Shown here: positions 6,787 to 14,880 of the stretch, piece after piece
Layout: each line of letters opens with the position of its first letter
Position numbering within the stretch: position 1 is the first letter of the stretch
Position numbers and translations under genes: made by a program
The notes under the pieces: generated by a model
Told to the model about the DNA's origin: nothing
The model's input: the letters and a program-made list of their open reading frames with translations, nothing else
Databases searched by the model: none
Assembly: GCF_042159835.1 (NCBI RefSeq)
Contig: NZ_JBBVGT010000002.1
Span: 1,302,001 to 1,366,000, forward strand
Direction: 5' to 3'
Length of the DNA: 64,000 bases
Source of the DNA: Albibacterium profundi
Lineage (GTDB): Bacteria; Bacteroidota; Bacteroidia; Sphingobacteriales; Sphingobacteriaceae

Positions 6787-7983
6787 ATGGGTAAAGAGGG
6801 GCAGAGTCGGCTCCATCTATTCGGGCTTATCATCGTTATCTTGATTGCGGGCAACCTTCGTTCGCCTATAACGGCGGTTAGTCCCGTTTTAAGCGAGATC
6901 ATGGACGTCTTGAACCTAACGAACGTTCAAGGTAGCCTGCTGACGTCGATACCCCTGCTTGTTTTTGCGGGCTGCTCCATGCTGGTAAGTAAAATAGGTG
7001 CCCGAACGAACATTCTGTATAACTTGATGCTGTCGGTGGTCTTGATGCTCATAGGCTTGTACCTCCGGGTTCTTGGAAATGTCACCATGCTTTATGTTGG
7101 CTCCTTGTTGATTGGCTTGGGCATATGTATTGGAAATGTGATGACGCCGGCCTATATCAAAAAGGTATTTCCGAATCGAATCGGGCTGATGACGGGTGTG
7201 TTTTCGGTGACGATGAACGTGTTTGCGGCGCTAGCTGCTGGTTTTAGTATTGCCATTGGGGAGTGGACGCAGTTGGGCTGGCAGGGCTCGTTGGGTATTT
7301 GGTTGGTCTGGTCTATACCAGCGCTCCTGGTGGTGGGAATTGAGATGTTTTCAGCACGAAACAGGAGGGTGCAAGAAAAGACAGCGGAAACGGAAAAGGC
7401 ACGCTTTAATGTTTTTCGTTCGAGGCAGGCATGGAACATCAGTGTGTTTATGGGTATCCAGTCTTTGGTATACTTTTGTGTGATCGCGATGCTGCCGACT
7501 GTATTGGTGGACTATGGAATGGAGGAGTCGAAAACGGGATTGGTGCTCTCCGTTTTTCAATTGATCATGGCTCCTATTGTGTTTATCTGCCCGGTTGTCG
7601 CTGCGAAGATGAAAGACCAGAAGTTATTGGTGTCTCTTACGGGTGCTTTTATGCTGATAGGTCTGGTCATGTTGTTGATATTTAAGGCTGAATTTATTTA
7701 TCTGTCGGTGATTCTGGTGGGGATATCTACTGGATTGGCGTTTAGTCTTTCGATCCTGTTTTTCTCGTTGCGAAGTAGGACAACGAGTGGGACGATTAAG
7801 GTTTCCGGCCATGCGCAGTCGGTAGGCTACTTGATAGCGGCCTTCGGGCCGCCAATTTTCGGTATGTTGCACGATTGGGATTCGAGCTGGAATATCTCCT
7901 TTTATTTTCTAATGCTAATGGCGGTGATTATGACCTTCTTCGGGATAGGGGCTGCTAAACGGCGGTTTGTAGAGGACTATTGA
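6787..7983 (+). CDS. MFS transporter, CynX/NimT-like
   Basis: A 398-residue, twelve-helix protein of the major facilitator superfamily. The opening IAGNLRSPITAVSPVLSEI is typical of the CynX/NimT branch (cyanate or nitroimidazole transport-related), where 'NLRxxxTxVxPLL' follows the first helix. A charged central loop (about residues 190-215, RNRRVQEKTAETEKAR) separates the two six-helix halves. The start ATG at 6787 is preceded by 'aatgacttttc' without a ribosome binding site. The gene is monocistronic and ends at a terminator shared with the opposite-strand tRNA. The transported compound cannot be told from sequence. Confidence 0.75.
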   Translation: MGKEGQSRLHLFGLIIVILIAGNLRSPITAVSPVLSEIMDVLNLTNVQGSLLTSIPLLVFAGCSMLVSKIGARTNILYNLMLSVVLMLIGLYLRVLGNVTMLYVGSLLIGLGICIGNVMTPAYIKKVFPNRIGLMTGVFSVTMNVFAALAAGFSIAIGEWTQLGWQGSLGIWLVWSIPALLVVGIEMFSARNRRVQEKTAETEKARFNVFRSRQAWNISVFMGIQSLVYFCVIAMLPTVLVDYGMEESKTGLVLSVFQLIMAPIVFICPVVAAKMKDQKLLVSLTGAFMLIGLVMLLIFKAEFIYLSVILVGISTGLAFSLSILFFSLRSRTTSGTIKVSGHAQSVGYLIAAFGPPIFGMLHDWDSSWNISFYFLMLMAVIMTFFGIGAAKRRFVEDY

Positions 7984-8004
7984 ATGTCGTTACAAATGTC
8001 ATTT

Positions 8005-8040
8005 AAACAAAAAATCCCCGGAAGAGACTTCCGAGGATTT
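8005..8040 (-). terminator. intrinsic terminator of tRNA-Asp (possibly bidirectional)
   Basis: Arms 8012-8023 (AAATCCCCGGAA) and 8029-8040 pair over 12 bp with one G-U pair and a 5-nt loop. On the minus strand the stem is followed by TTTTTTGTTT, ideal for ending the tRNA-Asp transcript. It can also stop the MFS transcript coming from the other side. Confidence 0.75.
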
Positions 8041-8042
8041 CG

Positions 8043-8116
8043 CGGTCTGGACGGGACTCGAACCCGCGACCCCATGCGTGACAGGCATGTATTCTAACCA
8101 GCTGAACTACCAGACC
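8043..8116 (-). tRNA. tRNA-Asp (anticodon GTC)
   Basis: The minus strand folds into a full cloverleaf: acceptor GGTCTGG/CCAGACC, D arm with AGCTGGTTAGA, anticodon stem CATGC/GCATG with loop CTGTCAC (anticodon GTC), and T arm CGCGGGTTCGAGTCCCG. The discriminator base is G, as required for aspartate tRNA. The CCA end is not encoded. It has its own promoter (8135-8164) and terminator (8005-8040). Confidence 0.95.
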
Positions 8117-8134
8117 TTTTCCCTTTTGGGAATG

Positions 8135-8164
8135 CAAATATACTGCGATTTCTGTATATCGCAA
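8135..8164 (-). promoter_or_regulatory. promoter of tRNA-Asp
   Basis: On the minus strand TTG (8164-8162), a 19-bp spacer and TATATTTG (8142-8135) match the Bacteroidota consensus TTG-N17-23-TAnnTTTG exactly. The tRNA begins 18 bp after the -7 box. The -33 element sits between the prfA stop codon and the tRNA. Confidence 0.75.
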
Positions 8165-8183
8165 CATTTTTTGATAAAAATTT

Positions 8184-9254
8184 TTAAATTTCGCTCTCCT
8201 TCATTTTTTCGGCATTTTCAGCAAACTGAAGAGCGTCGATGATTTCCTGAATTTCGCCATCCATAATAGACGGGAGATTGTAAAGTGTCAAACCGATACG
8301 GTGCTCGGTTACACGACCTTGCGGATAATTGTAGGTTCTGACCTTGGCCGACCGGTCGCCTGATGAAACCATGGTCTTTCTTCTGGCAGCGATATCGCCA
8401 TTCTTTTTTAGTAGCTCCTGCTCATATAATTTGGATCGTAGCATCTCCATCGCTAGTTCCCGGTTGGCAAGCTGAGAACGCTCTACCTGGCAAACTACGA
8501 CAATCCCGGTAGGTTTGTGCGTTAACTGTACTTTGGTTTCTACTTTGTTCACATTCTGACCACCGGCACCGCCTGAACGAGAGGTGTGGAATTCGATGTC
8601 GCCGGCGTTGATTTCAACGTCTACGTCTTCTGCCTCTGGGAGTACAGCAACGGAGGCAGCCGATGTATGCACACGCCCCTGAGTTTCCGTGTCCGGAACA
8701 CGCTGTACACGGTGTACGCCCGATTCATATTTTAATGTACCGTAGACATCTTCGCCGGTAACTTTCAATATGACCTCTTTATAGCCGCCTGCTGTACCTT
8801 CGGTCACGTCCATGACTTCGACTCTCCAGCCTTTATCTTCAAAATAACGGGTATACATGCGATAGAGATCACCAGCAAATAAAGCAGCTTCATCGCCACC
8901 GGTTCCTCCTCTGATCTCAATCATGGCGTTTTTGGAGTCTTCGGGATCTTTCGGGATCAGCATAACGCGGATGCTTTCTTCCATTTCTTCTTTTTGCTCT
9001 AAAAGAAGATCAAGCTCCTCTTTTGCCATCTCACGCAGTTCCTGATCTTTCTCGTTGGCAAGGATGTCGCGGTTGCTATCGATATTGCTGACCACATTTT
9101 TATAGATATGATATTGGTCTACAATTTTACCAAGATCTTTGTATTCCTTATTGAGCTTGGCAAAACGTTTCATATCGCTAACCGTAGCGGGGTTACTCAG
9201 TTCGCGTTCAATCTCTTCCCAGTGCTCCTTTATCGCTTGTAATTTTTCTAACAT
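8184..9254 (-). CDS. prfA: peptide chain release factor 1
   Basis: RF1 reads UAA and UAG stop codons on the ribosome and triggers release of the finished protein. The 356-residue length is standard. Visible are the GGTGGDEAALFAGDL segment (117-130), the stop-codon-reading PxT tripeptide as PDT (187-189) within RVQRVPDTETQGRVHTSAA, and the catalytic GGQ (231-233), whose Gln is methylated by PrmC in other bacteria. PxT separates RF1 from RF2, which has SPF. The ATG at 9254 gives the usual MLEKLQAIKEHWEEIE start, and a TAATTTTG box (9278-9271) lies 16 bp before it. prmC is not adjacent. Confidence 0.97.
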   Translation of the reverse strand: MLEKLQAIKEHWEEIERELSNPATVSDMKRFAKLNKEYKDLGKIVDQYHIYKNVVSNIDSNRDILANEKDQELREMAKEELDLLLEQKEEMEESIRVMLIPKDPEDSKNAMIEIRGGTGGDEAALFAGDLYRMYTRYFEDKGWRVEVMDVTEGTAGGYKEVILKVTGEDVYGTLKYESGVHRVQRVPDTETQGRVHTSAASVAVLPEAEDVDVEINAGDIEFHTSRSGGAGGQNVNKVETKVQLTHKPTGIVVVCQVERSQLANRELAMEMLRSKLYEQELLKKNGDIAARRKTMVSSGDRSAKVRTYNYPQGRVTEHRIGLTLYNLPSIMDGEIQEIIDALQFAENAEKMKESEI

Positions 9255-9270
9255 TATGCTGCTTTTGCTG

Positions 9271-9278
9271 CAAAATTA
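9271..9278 (-). promoter_or_regulatory. -7 promoter box of prfA (TAATTTTG)
   Basis: TAATTTTG on the minus strand, 16 bp before the prfA ATG, matches TAnnTTTG. No TTG is found at the expected -33 distance. Confidence 0.45.
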
Positions 9279-9317
9279 GTGTTTTTTCTCCATTTTTCTT
9301 TTATAGGATTATTGTTT

Positions 9318-9325
9318 TATATTTG
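9318..9325 (+). promoter_or_regulatory. -7 promoter box of the TPP-riboswitch transcript (TATATTTG)
   Basis: TATATTTG matches TAnnTTTG and lies 8-10 bp before the 5' edge of the TPP aptamer, where transcription should start. A T-rich but not consensus -33 region lies near 9295-9300. Confidence 0.55.
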
Positions 9326-9334
9326 CAGCATCTG

Positions 9335-9455
9335 AGGGGGTGTCCTGAAACACAATCGATTTTCAGGGCTGAGATTATACCCATCGGCAAAACAGGCTTT
9401 TCTGAGTTGTGTTTTGTCGGGAACCTGATCCGGGTCATGCCGGCGTAGGGAAGGT
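9335..9455 (+). ncRNA. TPP riboswitch (THI element)
   Basis: The conserved TPP aptamer blocks are all visible in order: GGGGTGTCCTGAAA, TTTCAGGGCTGAGAT (the CUGAGA core), a variable arm (9381-9418), and ACCTGATCCGGGTCATGCCGG followed by CGTAGGGAA. Thiamine pyrophosphate binding normally turns such genes off. After the aptamer, AATAAAA (9458-9464) with GCAG (9470-9473) can pair with CTGC (9491-9494) and TTTTATT (9499-9505), a hairpin ending 17 nt before the start codon. No T run follows it, so control of translation is more likely than termination. The downstream gene is a TonB-dependent receptor. Confidence 0.95.
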
Positions 9456-9522
9456 AAAATAAAATAGGTGCAGTAACGAACCCCTTGTTTCTGCTATGTT
9501 TTATTAAAAAATCAAATTTAAG

Positions 9523-11904
9523 ATGAAAAAGACAATTGCGCTGATGGCGATTGTATGGCTTCCGTTATGGTTGCTGGCACAGAATGATGTTCGTATTTCG
9601 GTGAGAGATGCAAAGACAAAGGAGCTGCTTGTTGGGGCTTCCGTAGCACTGAAAAAAAGCTCGTTAAACGGACAGACGAACGCGGAAGGTGAGTTTCGAC
9701 TAAACAAGTTGGAGTCAGGGCACTACACGGTGGTGGTGAGCTACCTAGGTTATCGATCGGTAGAAAAAAGTTTTATTGTACCCGATGACCGTCGGGTTGA
9801 GGTGCTGATGGAGCCAGCGAGCTTCTTGGCCGATGAGGTGGTTGTTCAGGCGACCCGAGCGTCGGCAAATGCGGCGACAACCTATAAGAATTTGTCGGAA
9901 GAAGAGATCGCTAAGAACAACTTAGGACAGGATATCCCGTATTTATTAAATCAAACCCCTTCGGTGGTAGCTTCTTCGGATGCGGGAGCCGGAGTAGGAT
10001 ACACCGGTATTCGGATTCGGGGGAGTGATGCGCAGCGTATCAACGTGACGGTGAACGGGATCCCGTATAATGATTCCGAAAGTCAGGGCTCCTTTTGGGT
10101 GAACATGCCTGATTTTGCATCGTCGGTAGATAACATTCAGATTCAGCGGGGTGTGGGCACGTCGACCAACGGAGCGGGCGCTTTTGGCGCGAGCATTAAC
10201 ATTCAGACCAGCCAGCTAATTGATACGGCCTATGCCGAACTGGACAATTCGTTCGGTTCCTATAATACGTGGAAGAATACCGTGAAGCTGGGAACGGGCT
10301 TGATCAATGATCAGTTTACCTTTGACGCGCGACTTTCCCGGATTGAGTCTGACGGGTATATGGATAATGCGTTTTCCGACTTGAAGTCGTTTTACGTTTC
10401 GGGAGCATGGTATGGGAAAAGCAGTTTTTTACGTGCGAATGTTTTCTCCGGAAAGGAAAAAACCTACCAAGCCTGGAATGGGGTTCCAGAAGAGTTGTTG
10501 GAAACCAACAGAACCTACAGTGAGTTTTCTTATGAAGACCAAACAGATAACTATACGCAGACGCACTATCAACTTTTGTATTCTAATCAGCTGAACGAAG
10601 AGTTCTTGTTGAATGGGGCATTGCACTATACGCGTGGAAAGGGCTATTATGAGGAGTTTAAGGAAGATGATGCGTTGGCGGACTACCAGTTATCTCCTGT
10701 GGTTATCGGCGGTGAAACAATTGAGACAAGCGACTTGGTAAGGCAGCGATGGTTGGATAATTATTTTTACGGTTTAACCTATTCTGTAAATTACCGGCCG
10801 TCGGCGACTCTGAACTTGACCCTTGGTGGTGCTTATAATGAATATCGGGGCGACCATTATGGTGAGGTGATATGGGCGCGGTATTCGTCGGATTTGAACC
10901 TGGGTGATCGATATTACATCAATGACGCTGAGAAGAATGATTTTAATGTCTATGCGAAAGGTGATGTTCGTCTGGGTAGTTTGAACTTGTTCGGTGATGT
11001 GCAGTATCGGAAGGTACATTATGTGTTGGAGGGCATCGATGACGATCTGAGCATGCTGGATCAGCAGGTGGATTATGATTTTATAAATCCGAAAGCGGGC
11101 TTGAGTTACAGTTTTGATAACAATAGTCAGGTGTATGCATCGGTCGCCATAGCTAATAAGGAGCCGGTTCGTGACGATTTCACGGAATCGTCGGTTCTCA
11201 GTAGACCTTCGGCAGAACGTTTAACCGATTTTGAAGCGGGGTACCGGATATCGGCACGCGATTTTAACATCGGGTTGAATGGTTATGCTATGCTTTATAA
11301 AGATCAATTGGTGTTTACCGGTCAGATCAATGATGTGGGTGCTGCGGTAAGGGAGAATGTGGATCAAAGTTATCGCATCGGTGTAGAACTGGATGCGAGT
11401 TGGCGGCCAGTTGAAGATTTTACATGGAGGGCAACGGCAGCCTTTAGTCAAAATAAGATTAAGGATTATACGTATTACGTAGATGTGTATGATGATAGTT
11501 GGGTGGTGACCGAGCAGAGATCGGAAACCCTTTCTTCAACGGATATAGCGCTGTCGCCGAATACGGTTTTGTCGAACGAGTTTGCCTATGTGCCCTTTGA
11601 GCGTGCGGAACTGGCTTTGATCAGCAAATATGTGTCACGTCAGTATCTGGACAATACGGGCGACAAGGCCAAGAGTATCGATCCGTTCTTTGTGTCCGAC
11701 CTTCGGTTGCGTTACAATACCTCCATAAGAGGCGTGAAAAATATAGGGATAACGCTGAGGATTAATAACATCTTTGATGAGCTTTATGAGGCTTCCGGTT
11801 ATACGTTTGGTTATTATAATCCGGGAGGTGAGCTAGAGACCTATAATTATTATTTTCCACAGGCAACGAGAAACTTTATGTTGGGAGTGAACCTGAAATT
11901 TTAG
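9523..11904 (+). CDS. TonB-dependent outer-membrane receptor, probably for thiamine or a thiamine precursor
   Basis: A 793-residue outer-membrane receptor: signal peptide (1-20, ending LLAQ), a carboxypeptidase-regulatory-like beta domain (about 22-98, with GASVALKKSS and GEFRLNKLESG), a plug (about 115-230, with GIRIRGSDAQRINVTVNGIPYND) and a beta barrel ending in a terminal Phe (LGVNLKF). Such receptors import scarce nutrients using energy passed by TonB-ExbB-ExbD, also encoded in this window. The TPP riboswitch directly upstream says expression falls when thiamine pyrophosphate is plentiful, which points to thiamine or a derivative as cargo; thiamine-regulated receptors of this kind have been predicted in Bacteroidota. 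No inner-membrane thiamine transporter gene follows. The gene is monocistronic and ends at a clear terminator. Confidence 0.88.
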   Translation: MKKTIALMAIVWLPLWLLAQNDVRISVRDAKTKELLVGASVALKKSSLNGQTNAEGEFRLNKLESGHYTVVVSYLGYRSVEKSFIVPDDRRVEVLMEPASFLADEVVVQATRASANAATTYKNLSEEEIAKNNLGQDIPYLLNQTPSVVASSDAGAGVGYTGIRIRGSDAQRINVTVNGIPYNDSESQGSFWVNMPDFASSVDNIQIQRGVGTSTNGAGAFGASINIQTSQLIDTAYAELDNSFGSYNTWKNTVKLGTGLINDQFTFDARLSRIESDGYMDNAFSDLKSFYVSGAWYGKSSFLRANVFSGKEKTYQAWNGVPEELLETNRTYSEFSYEDQTDNYTQTHYQLLYSNQLNEEFLLNGALHYTRGKGYYEEFKEDDALADYQLSPVVIGGETIETSDLVRQRWLDNYFYGLTYSVNYRPSATLNLTLGGAYNEYRGDHYGEVIWARYSSDLNLGDRYYINDAEKNDFNVYAKGDVRLGSLNLFGDVQYRKVHYVLEGIDDDLSMLDQQVDYDFINPKAGLSYSFDNNSQVYASVAIANKEPVRDDFTESSVLSRPSAERLTDFEAGYRISARDFNIGLNGYAMLYKDQLVFTGQINDVGAAVRENVDQSYRIGVELDASWRPVEDFTWRATAAFSQNKIKDYTYYVDVYDDSWVVTEQRSETLSSTDIALSPNTVLSNEFAYVPFERAELALISKYVSRQYLDNTGDKAKSIDPFFVSDLRLRYNTSIRGVKNIGITLRINNIFDELYEASGYTFGYYNPGGELETYNYYFPQATRNFMLGVNLKF

Positions 11905-11945
11905 CTCGGTCGGATGCTTAGGCATTGAAACTTGTTATGTGCGTG

Positions 11946-11975
11946 AAACCCCGGAATCTATTTTCGGGGTTTTTT
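11946..11975 (+). terminator. intrinsic terminator after the TonB-dependent receptor
   Basis: AAACCCCG (11946-11953) pairs with CGGGGTTT (11965-11972) across an 11-nt loop and runs into TTTTTT. It separates the riboswitch-controlled gene from kbl. Confidence 0.85.
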
Positions 11976-12020
11976 GCAATTACGGCGTAATGACGTATTT
12001 TTACACAAAATTTTAGAACT

Positions 12021-13211
12021 ATGTATAAAACGCTCCAACCAGTATTGCAAAAGGAACTTGAGGAAATTAAGAAAGCCGGTCTTTATAAGAAAGAACGGGT
12101 TATTGTTACTCCACAAGGGGCAGAGATCAAAGTAGAAGGTGGACAGGAAGTGATCAATTTCTGTGCAAACAATTATTTAGGATTGTCTTCACATCCGAAA
12201 GTAATTGAAGCTGCTAAGGCAGCGGTTGATTCACACGGTTATGGAATGTCTTCCGTGCGCTTTATTTGCGGTACGCAAGATATTCATAAAACGTTGGAGG
12301 AAAAGATATCTACTTTTCTAGGTACAGAAGATACGATTTTATACGCTGCTGCTTTTGATGCAAATGGTGGGGTTTTTGAACCGCTTTTTAATGCTGAAGA
12401 TGCGATTATTTCTGATGAATTAAATCACGCTTCGATTATCGATGGGGTGCGCTTGTGCAAGGCTCAGCGTTTTCGCTACAAGCACAATGATATGGCCGAT
12501 TTGGAGGCTCAGTTGCAGGCAGCGAAAGATGCACGCCATCGGATTATTGTAACGGATGGTGCTTTTTCAATGGATGGAACCATTGCGCAGTTAGATAAGA
12601 TATGCGATTTGGCTGATCAATACGAGGCGTTGGTGATGATCGATGAATCTCATTGTACGGGCTTTCTCGGAAAGACGGGTCGCGGTACGCATGAGTATTG
12701 TGGTGTGATGGATCGGATTGATATCATTACGAGCACCTTGGGTAAGGCACTGGGCGGAGCGTCTGGCGGTTTTACTTCGGGTAAAAAGGAAATTATCGAT
12801 ATGTTGCGTCAACGTTCACGTCCTTATCTGTTTTCTAATACGCTTGCACCAGCCATTGTGGGTGCATCTATCGCTGTATTGGATATGCTGAGCGAGGCTA
12901 CGGATTTACGGGATAAGCTAGAAGAGAATACAAAATACTTCCGTTCGAAAATGACGGAAGCTGGTTTTGATATCCCGCAAGGAGAGCACCCTATTGTTCC
13001 GGTAATGCTGTATGACGCGAATATCGCTCAAGAATTTGCCGCTAAGATGTTGGACGAGGGGATTTATGTTATTGGCTTCTACTTTCCGGTGGTTCCGCGC
13101 GAAAAAGCGCGTATTCGGGTGCAACTATCAGCTGCCCACGAGAAGGAGCATATCGACAAAGCGGTAGCCGCATTTACGAAAGTTGGTAAGGAACTGGGGG
13201 TAATCAAGTAA
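12021..13211 (+). CDS. kbl: glycine C-acetyltransferase (2-amino-3-ketobutyrate CoA ligase)
   Basis: A PLP enzyme of the alpha-oxoamine synthase family. KBL joins acetyl-CoA and glycine to 2-amino-3-oxobutyrate, or in reverse cleaves that product of threonine dehydrogenase. The 396-residue length equals that of E. coli Kbl. The PLP lysine is K242 in TSTLGKALGGASGG; SDELNHASIIDG (131-142) and MIDESHCTGFLG (206-217) contribute the pyridine-ring contacts. The related enzymes BioF and HemA share the fold, but the N-terminus (LQPVLQKELEEIKKAGLYKKER) and the RSRPYLFSNTLAP segment fit Kbl best. Threonine dehydrogenase (tdh) is not in the window. The TAA stop shares its last base with the ATG of pheS, so the two genes are translationally coupled. 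Confidence 0.9.
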   Translation: MYKTLQPVLQKELEEIKKAGLYKKERVIVTPQGAEIKVEGGQEVINFCANNYLGLSSHPKVIEAAKAAVDSHGYGMSSVRFICGTQDIHKTLEEKISTFLGTEDTILYAAAFDANGGVFEPLFNAEDAIISDELNHASIIDGVRLCKAQRFRYKHNDMADLEAQLQAAKDARHRIIVTDGAFSMDGTIAQLDKICDLADQYEALVMIDESHCTGFLGKTGRGTHEYCGVMDRIDIITSTLGKALGGASGGFTSGKKEIIDMLRQRSRPYLFSNTLAPAIVGASIAVLDMLSEATDLRDKLEENTKYFRSKMTEAGFDIPQGEHPIVPVMLYDANIAQEFAAKMLDEGIYVIGFYFPVVPREKARIRVQLSAAHEKEHIDKAVAAFTKVGKELGVIK

Positions 13212-14251
13212 TGAGTATTCACGATAAAATACAGGAATATACGGCGGAGATCAACGCATTTTCAGCATCTTCTGCTGAAGAGGTGGAAGCTTTCCGCTTG
13301 CGTTTTTTGGTAAACAAAGGCATTGTTCGATCATTGTTCGATGAGTTTAAAACAGTTTCTGCTGACGAGAAACGTACGCTCGGGAAAGTTTTAAATGAGT
13401 TCAAGCAGTTAGCTGAATCAAAGCATCAATCGCTTCTCACTAAACTAGAGGGAGCGGCCGATCAGCATGTTGGAAGCTCGGAGGATTTGACATTGCCCGG
13501 TAGGGGCTTTGAGCTGGGGTCACGACATCCACTGTTATTGGTGCGGAAGGAAATCGTTGATATCTTTAAGAAGATGGGATTTATCGTTGCTGAGGGACCC
13601 GAAATTGAAGATGACTGGCATAATTTCAGCGCTTTGAACTTTCCGGAGGAGCATCCGGCGAGGGATATGCAGGATACTTTCTTCGTTGAAAAGAAAGAAG
13701 GCAACGATATTGCTTTACGTACTCATACCTCTTCGGTTCAGGTGAGGATGATGGAGATGGGGAAACCGCCTTTTAGGGCTATTATGCCAGGGCGCGTGTA
13801 CCGTAATGAAGCCATATCGGCTAGAGCACACTGTTTCTTCCATCAGATTGAGGGCTTGTACGTAGATGAAAATGTGTCTTTCGCAGATTTAAAACAGACG
13901 CTATATCAATTTGTTCAGGAGCTTTACGGTGAGGGGACTAAGGTTCGCTTCCGACCATCCTATTTTCCGTTTACCGAGCCTTCTGCCGAGATGGATATAT
14001 CATGTTCGATCTGTAAAGGTGATGGTTGTGCGATGTGTAAAGGTAGCGGTTGGGTAGAGATCCTAGGCTGTGGTATGGTAGACCCTAATGTTCTGGAAAA
14101 CTGCGGTATTGATAGTAAAAAATATAGTGGTTTTGCATTTGGAATGGGCATCGAACGCGTTACGAATCTGAAATACGAGATTAAAGATCTACGCTTGTTT
14201 TCTGAAAATGATATTCGGTTCTTAAAACAATTTGAGACCGAAATAATATAG
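13211..14251 (+). CDS. pheS: phenylalanyl-tRNA synthetase alpha subunit
   Basis: PheS carries the catalytic core of class II PheRS and works with PheT as an alpha2-beta2 enzyme charging tRNA-Phe. Evidence: 346 residues; N-terminal coiled coil (about 1-85) that contacts tRNA; class II motif 2 in MPGRVYRNEAISARAHCFFHQIEGL (about 192-216) and motif 3 in GFAFGMGIERVTNLKY near the C-terminus. It has an SCSICKGDGCAMCKGSGW insertion with four cysteines (about 259-276) that probably binds zinc, seen in many bacterial PheS. pheT is not adjacent, which is usual in Bacteroidota. The start at 13211 overlaps the kbl stop by one base, and a TetR gene begins 4 bp after the pheS stop. Confidence 0.97.
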   Translation: MSIHDKIQEYTAEINAFSASSAEEVEAFRLRFLVNKGIVRSLFDEFKTVSADEKRTLGKVLNEFKQLAESKHQSLLTKLEGAADQHVGSSEDLTLPGRGFELGSRHPLLLVRKEIVDIFKKMGFIVAEGPEIEDDWHNFSALNFPEEHPARDMQDTFFVEKKEGNDIALRTHTSSVQVRMMEMGKPPFRAIMPGRVYRNEAISARAHCFFHQIEGLYVDENVSFADLKQTLYQFVQELYGEGTKVRFRPSYFPFTEPSAEMDISCSICKGDGCAMCKGSGWVEILGCGMVDPNVLENCGIDSKKYSGFAFGMGIERVTNLKYEIKDLRLFSENDIRFLKQFETEII

Positions 14252-14255
14252 TTCC

Positions 14256-14825
14256 ATGGAAGCAGATAAGGTTAAAGAGTGTATCAAAAATTCTGCTAGG
14301 GAGCTGTTCAGACGCTATGGTTATAATAAAACCAACGTGAATGAGATAGCTAAGAATGCTAAAATTGCGAAAGCGACCATCTACAAGTACTTCGATAGCA
14401 AAGAATTAATTTTACACGGCATTCTGATGGATTATGTGCGGAAGGGAGTGAACGACCTGATTCATAAATCGCCTCGTGATTTGGAACTGGAATTGTATCT
14501 GAGCAACTTGATCTTAAAGGTAAGTCGCCTGACTTATACCATCTGCAATGAGTTTATTGGCTGGGACTTTATTAGAGAGTCGGCTAATGCGCAAGAATAT
14601 CTTAAAACGCTTTCTGATGATTTAGAAAACTTATTAGTACAGTCGTTTCAGCAAAGTGAACGTGTGAGGATTCCTCTTGATAATCTTATATTTTTAGTGA
14701 AATCGAGCAAGAGCATTGTCTTTTCGTTTGCATTTACATCGGTGAGCGTGGCTGATGTGAGAAAAAATTTCGTTTCTTTTCAGAACGATTTATTACCTTT
14801 TCTGGTAAAAGGAGCGCTAGTTTAA
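14256..14825 (+). CDS. TetR/AcrR-family transcriptional regulator
   Basis: A 189-residue TetR-type repressor. The N-terminal helix-turn-helix is plain: SARELFRRYGYNKTNVNEIAKNAKIAKATIYKYFDSKELIL (residues about 13-53), with the family's T-x-x-x-I-A and YxYFxSKExL signatures. The C-terminal ligand domain (60-189) is all-helical and not recognised as a known subgroup. It starts 4 bp after pheS and so is probably co-transcribed with kbl-pheS, an odd place for a repressor; no efflux pump or obvious target gene is adjacent. rlmD, 55 bp downstream, appears to have its own -7 box. Confidence 0.88.
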   Translation: MEADKVKECIKNSARELFRRYGYNKTNVNEIAKNAKIAKATIYKYFDSKELILHGILMDYVRKGVNDLIHKSPRDLELELYLSNLILKVSRLTYTICNEFIGWDFIRESANAQEYLKTLSDDLENLLVQSFQQSERVRIPLDNLIFLVKSSKSIVFSFAFTSVSVADVRKNFVSFQNDLLPFLVKGALV

Positions 14826-14864
14826 GGGCAGAGAGTTCAACGTCGTTTTTACGCTAATAAGTTG

Positions 14865-14872
14865 TAGTTTTG
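14865..14872 (+). promoter_or_regulatory. -7 promoter box of rlmD (TAGTTTTG)
   Basis: TAGTTTTG matches TAnnTTTG and ends 8 bp before the rlmD ATG (14881), so the transcript would have almost no leader. No TTG is present at the -33 distance. Confidence 0.45.
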
Positions 14873-14880
14873 CATCAATA

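Noticed and set aside
7152..7872. Several frames on both strands within the MFS transporter gene
   Set aside because: All lie inside a clear twelve-helix transporter frame and have no family features.
8143..8164. TGCGAT/ATCGCA stem after prfA as its terminator
   Set aside because: The stem is weak, has no T run, and overlaps the tRNA-Asp promoter; the overlap is better explained as promoter sequence.
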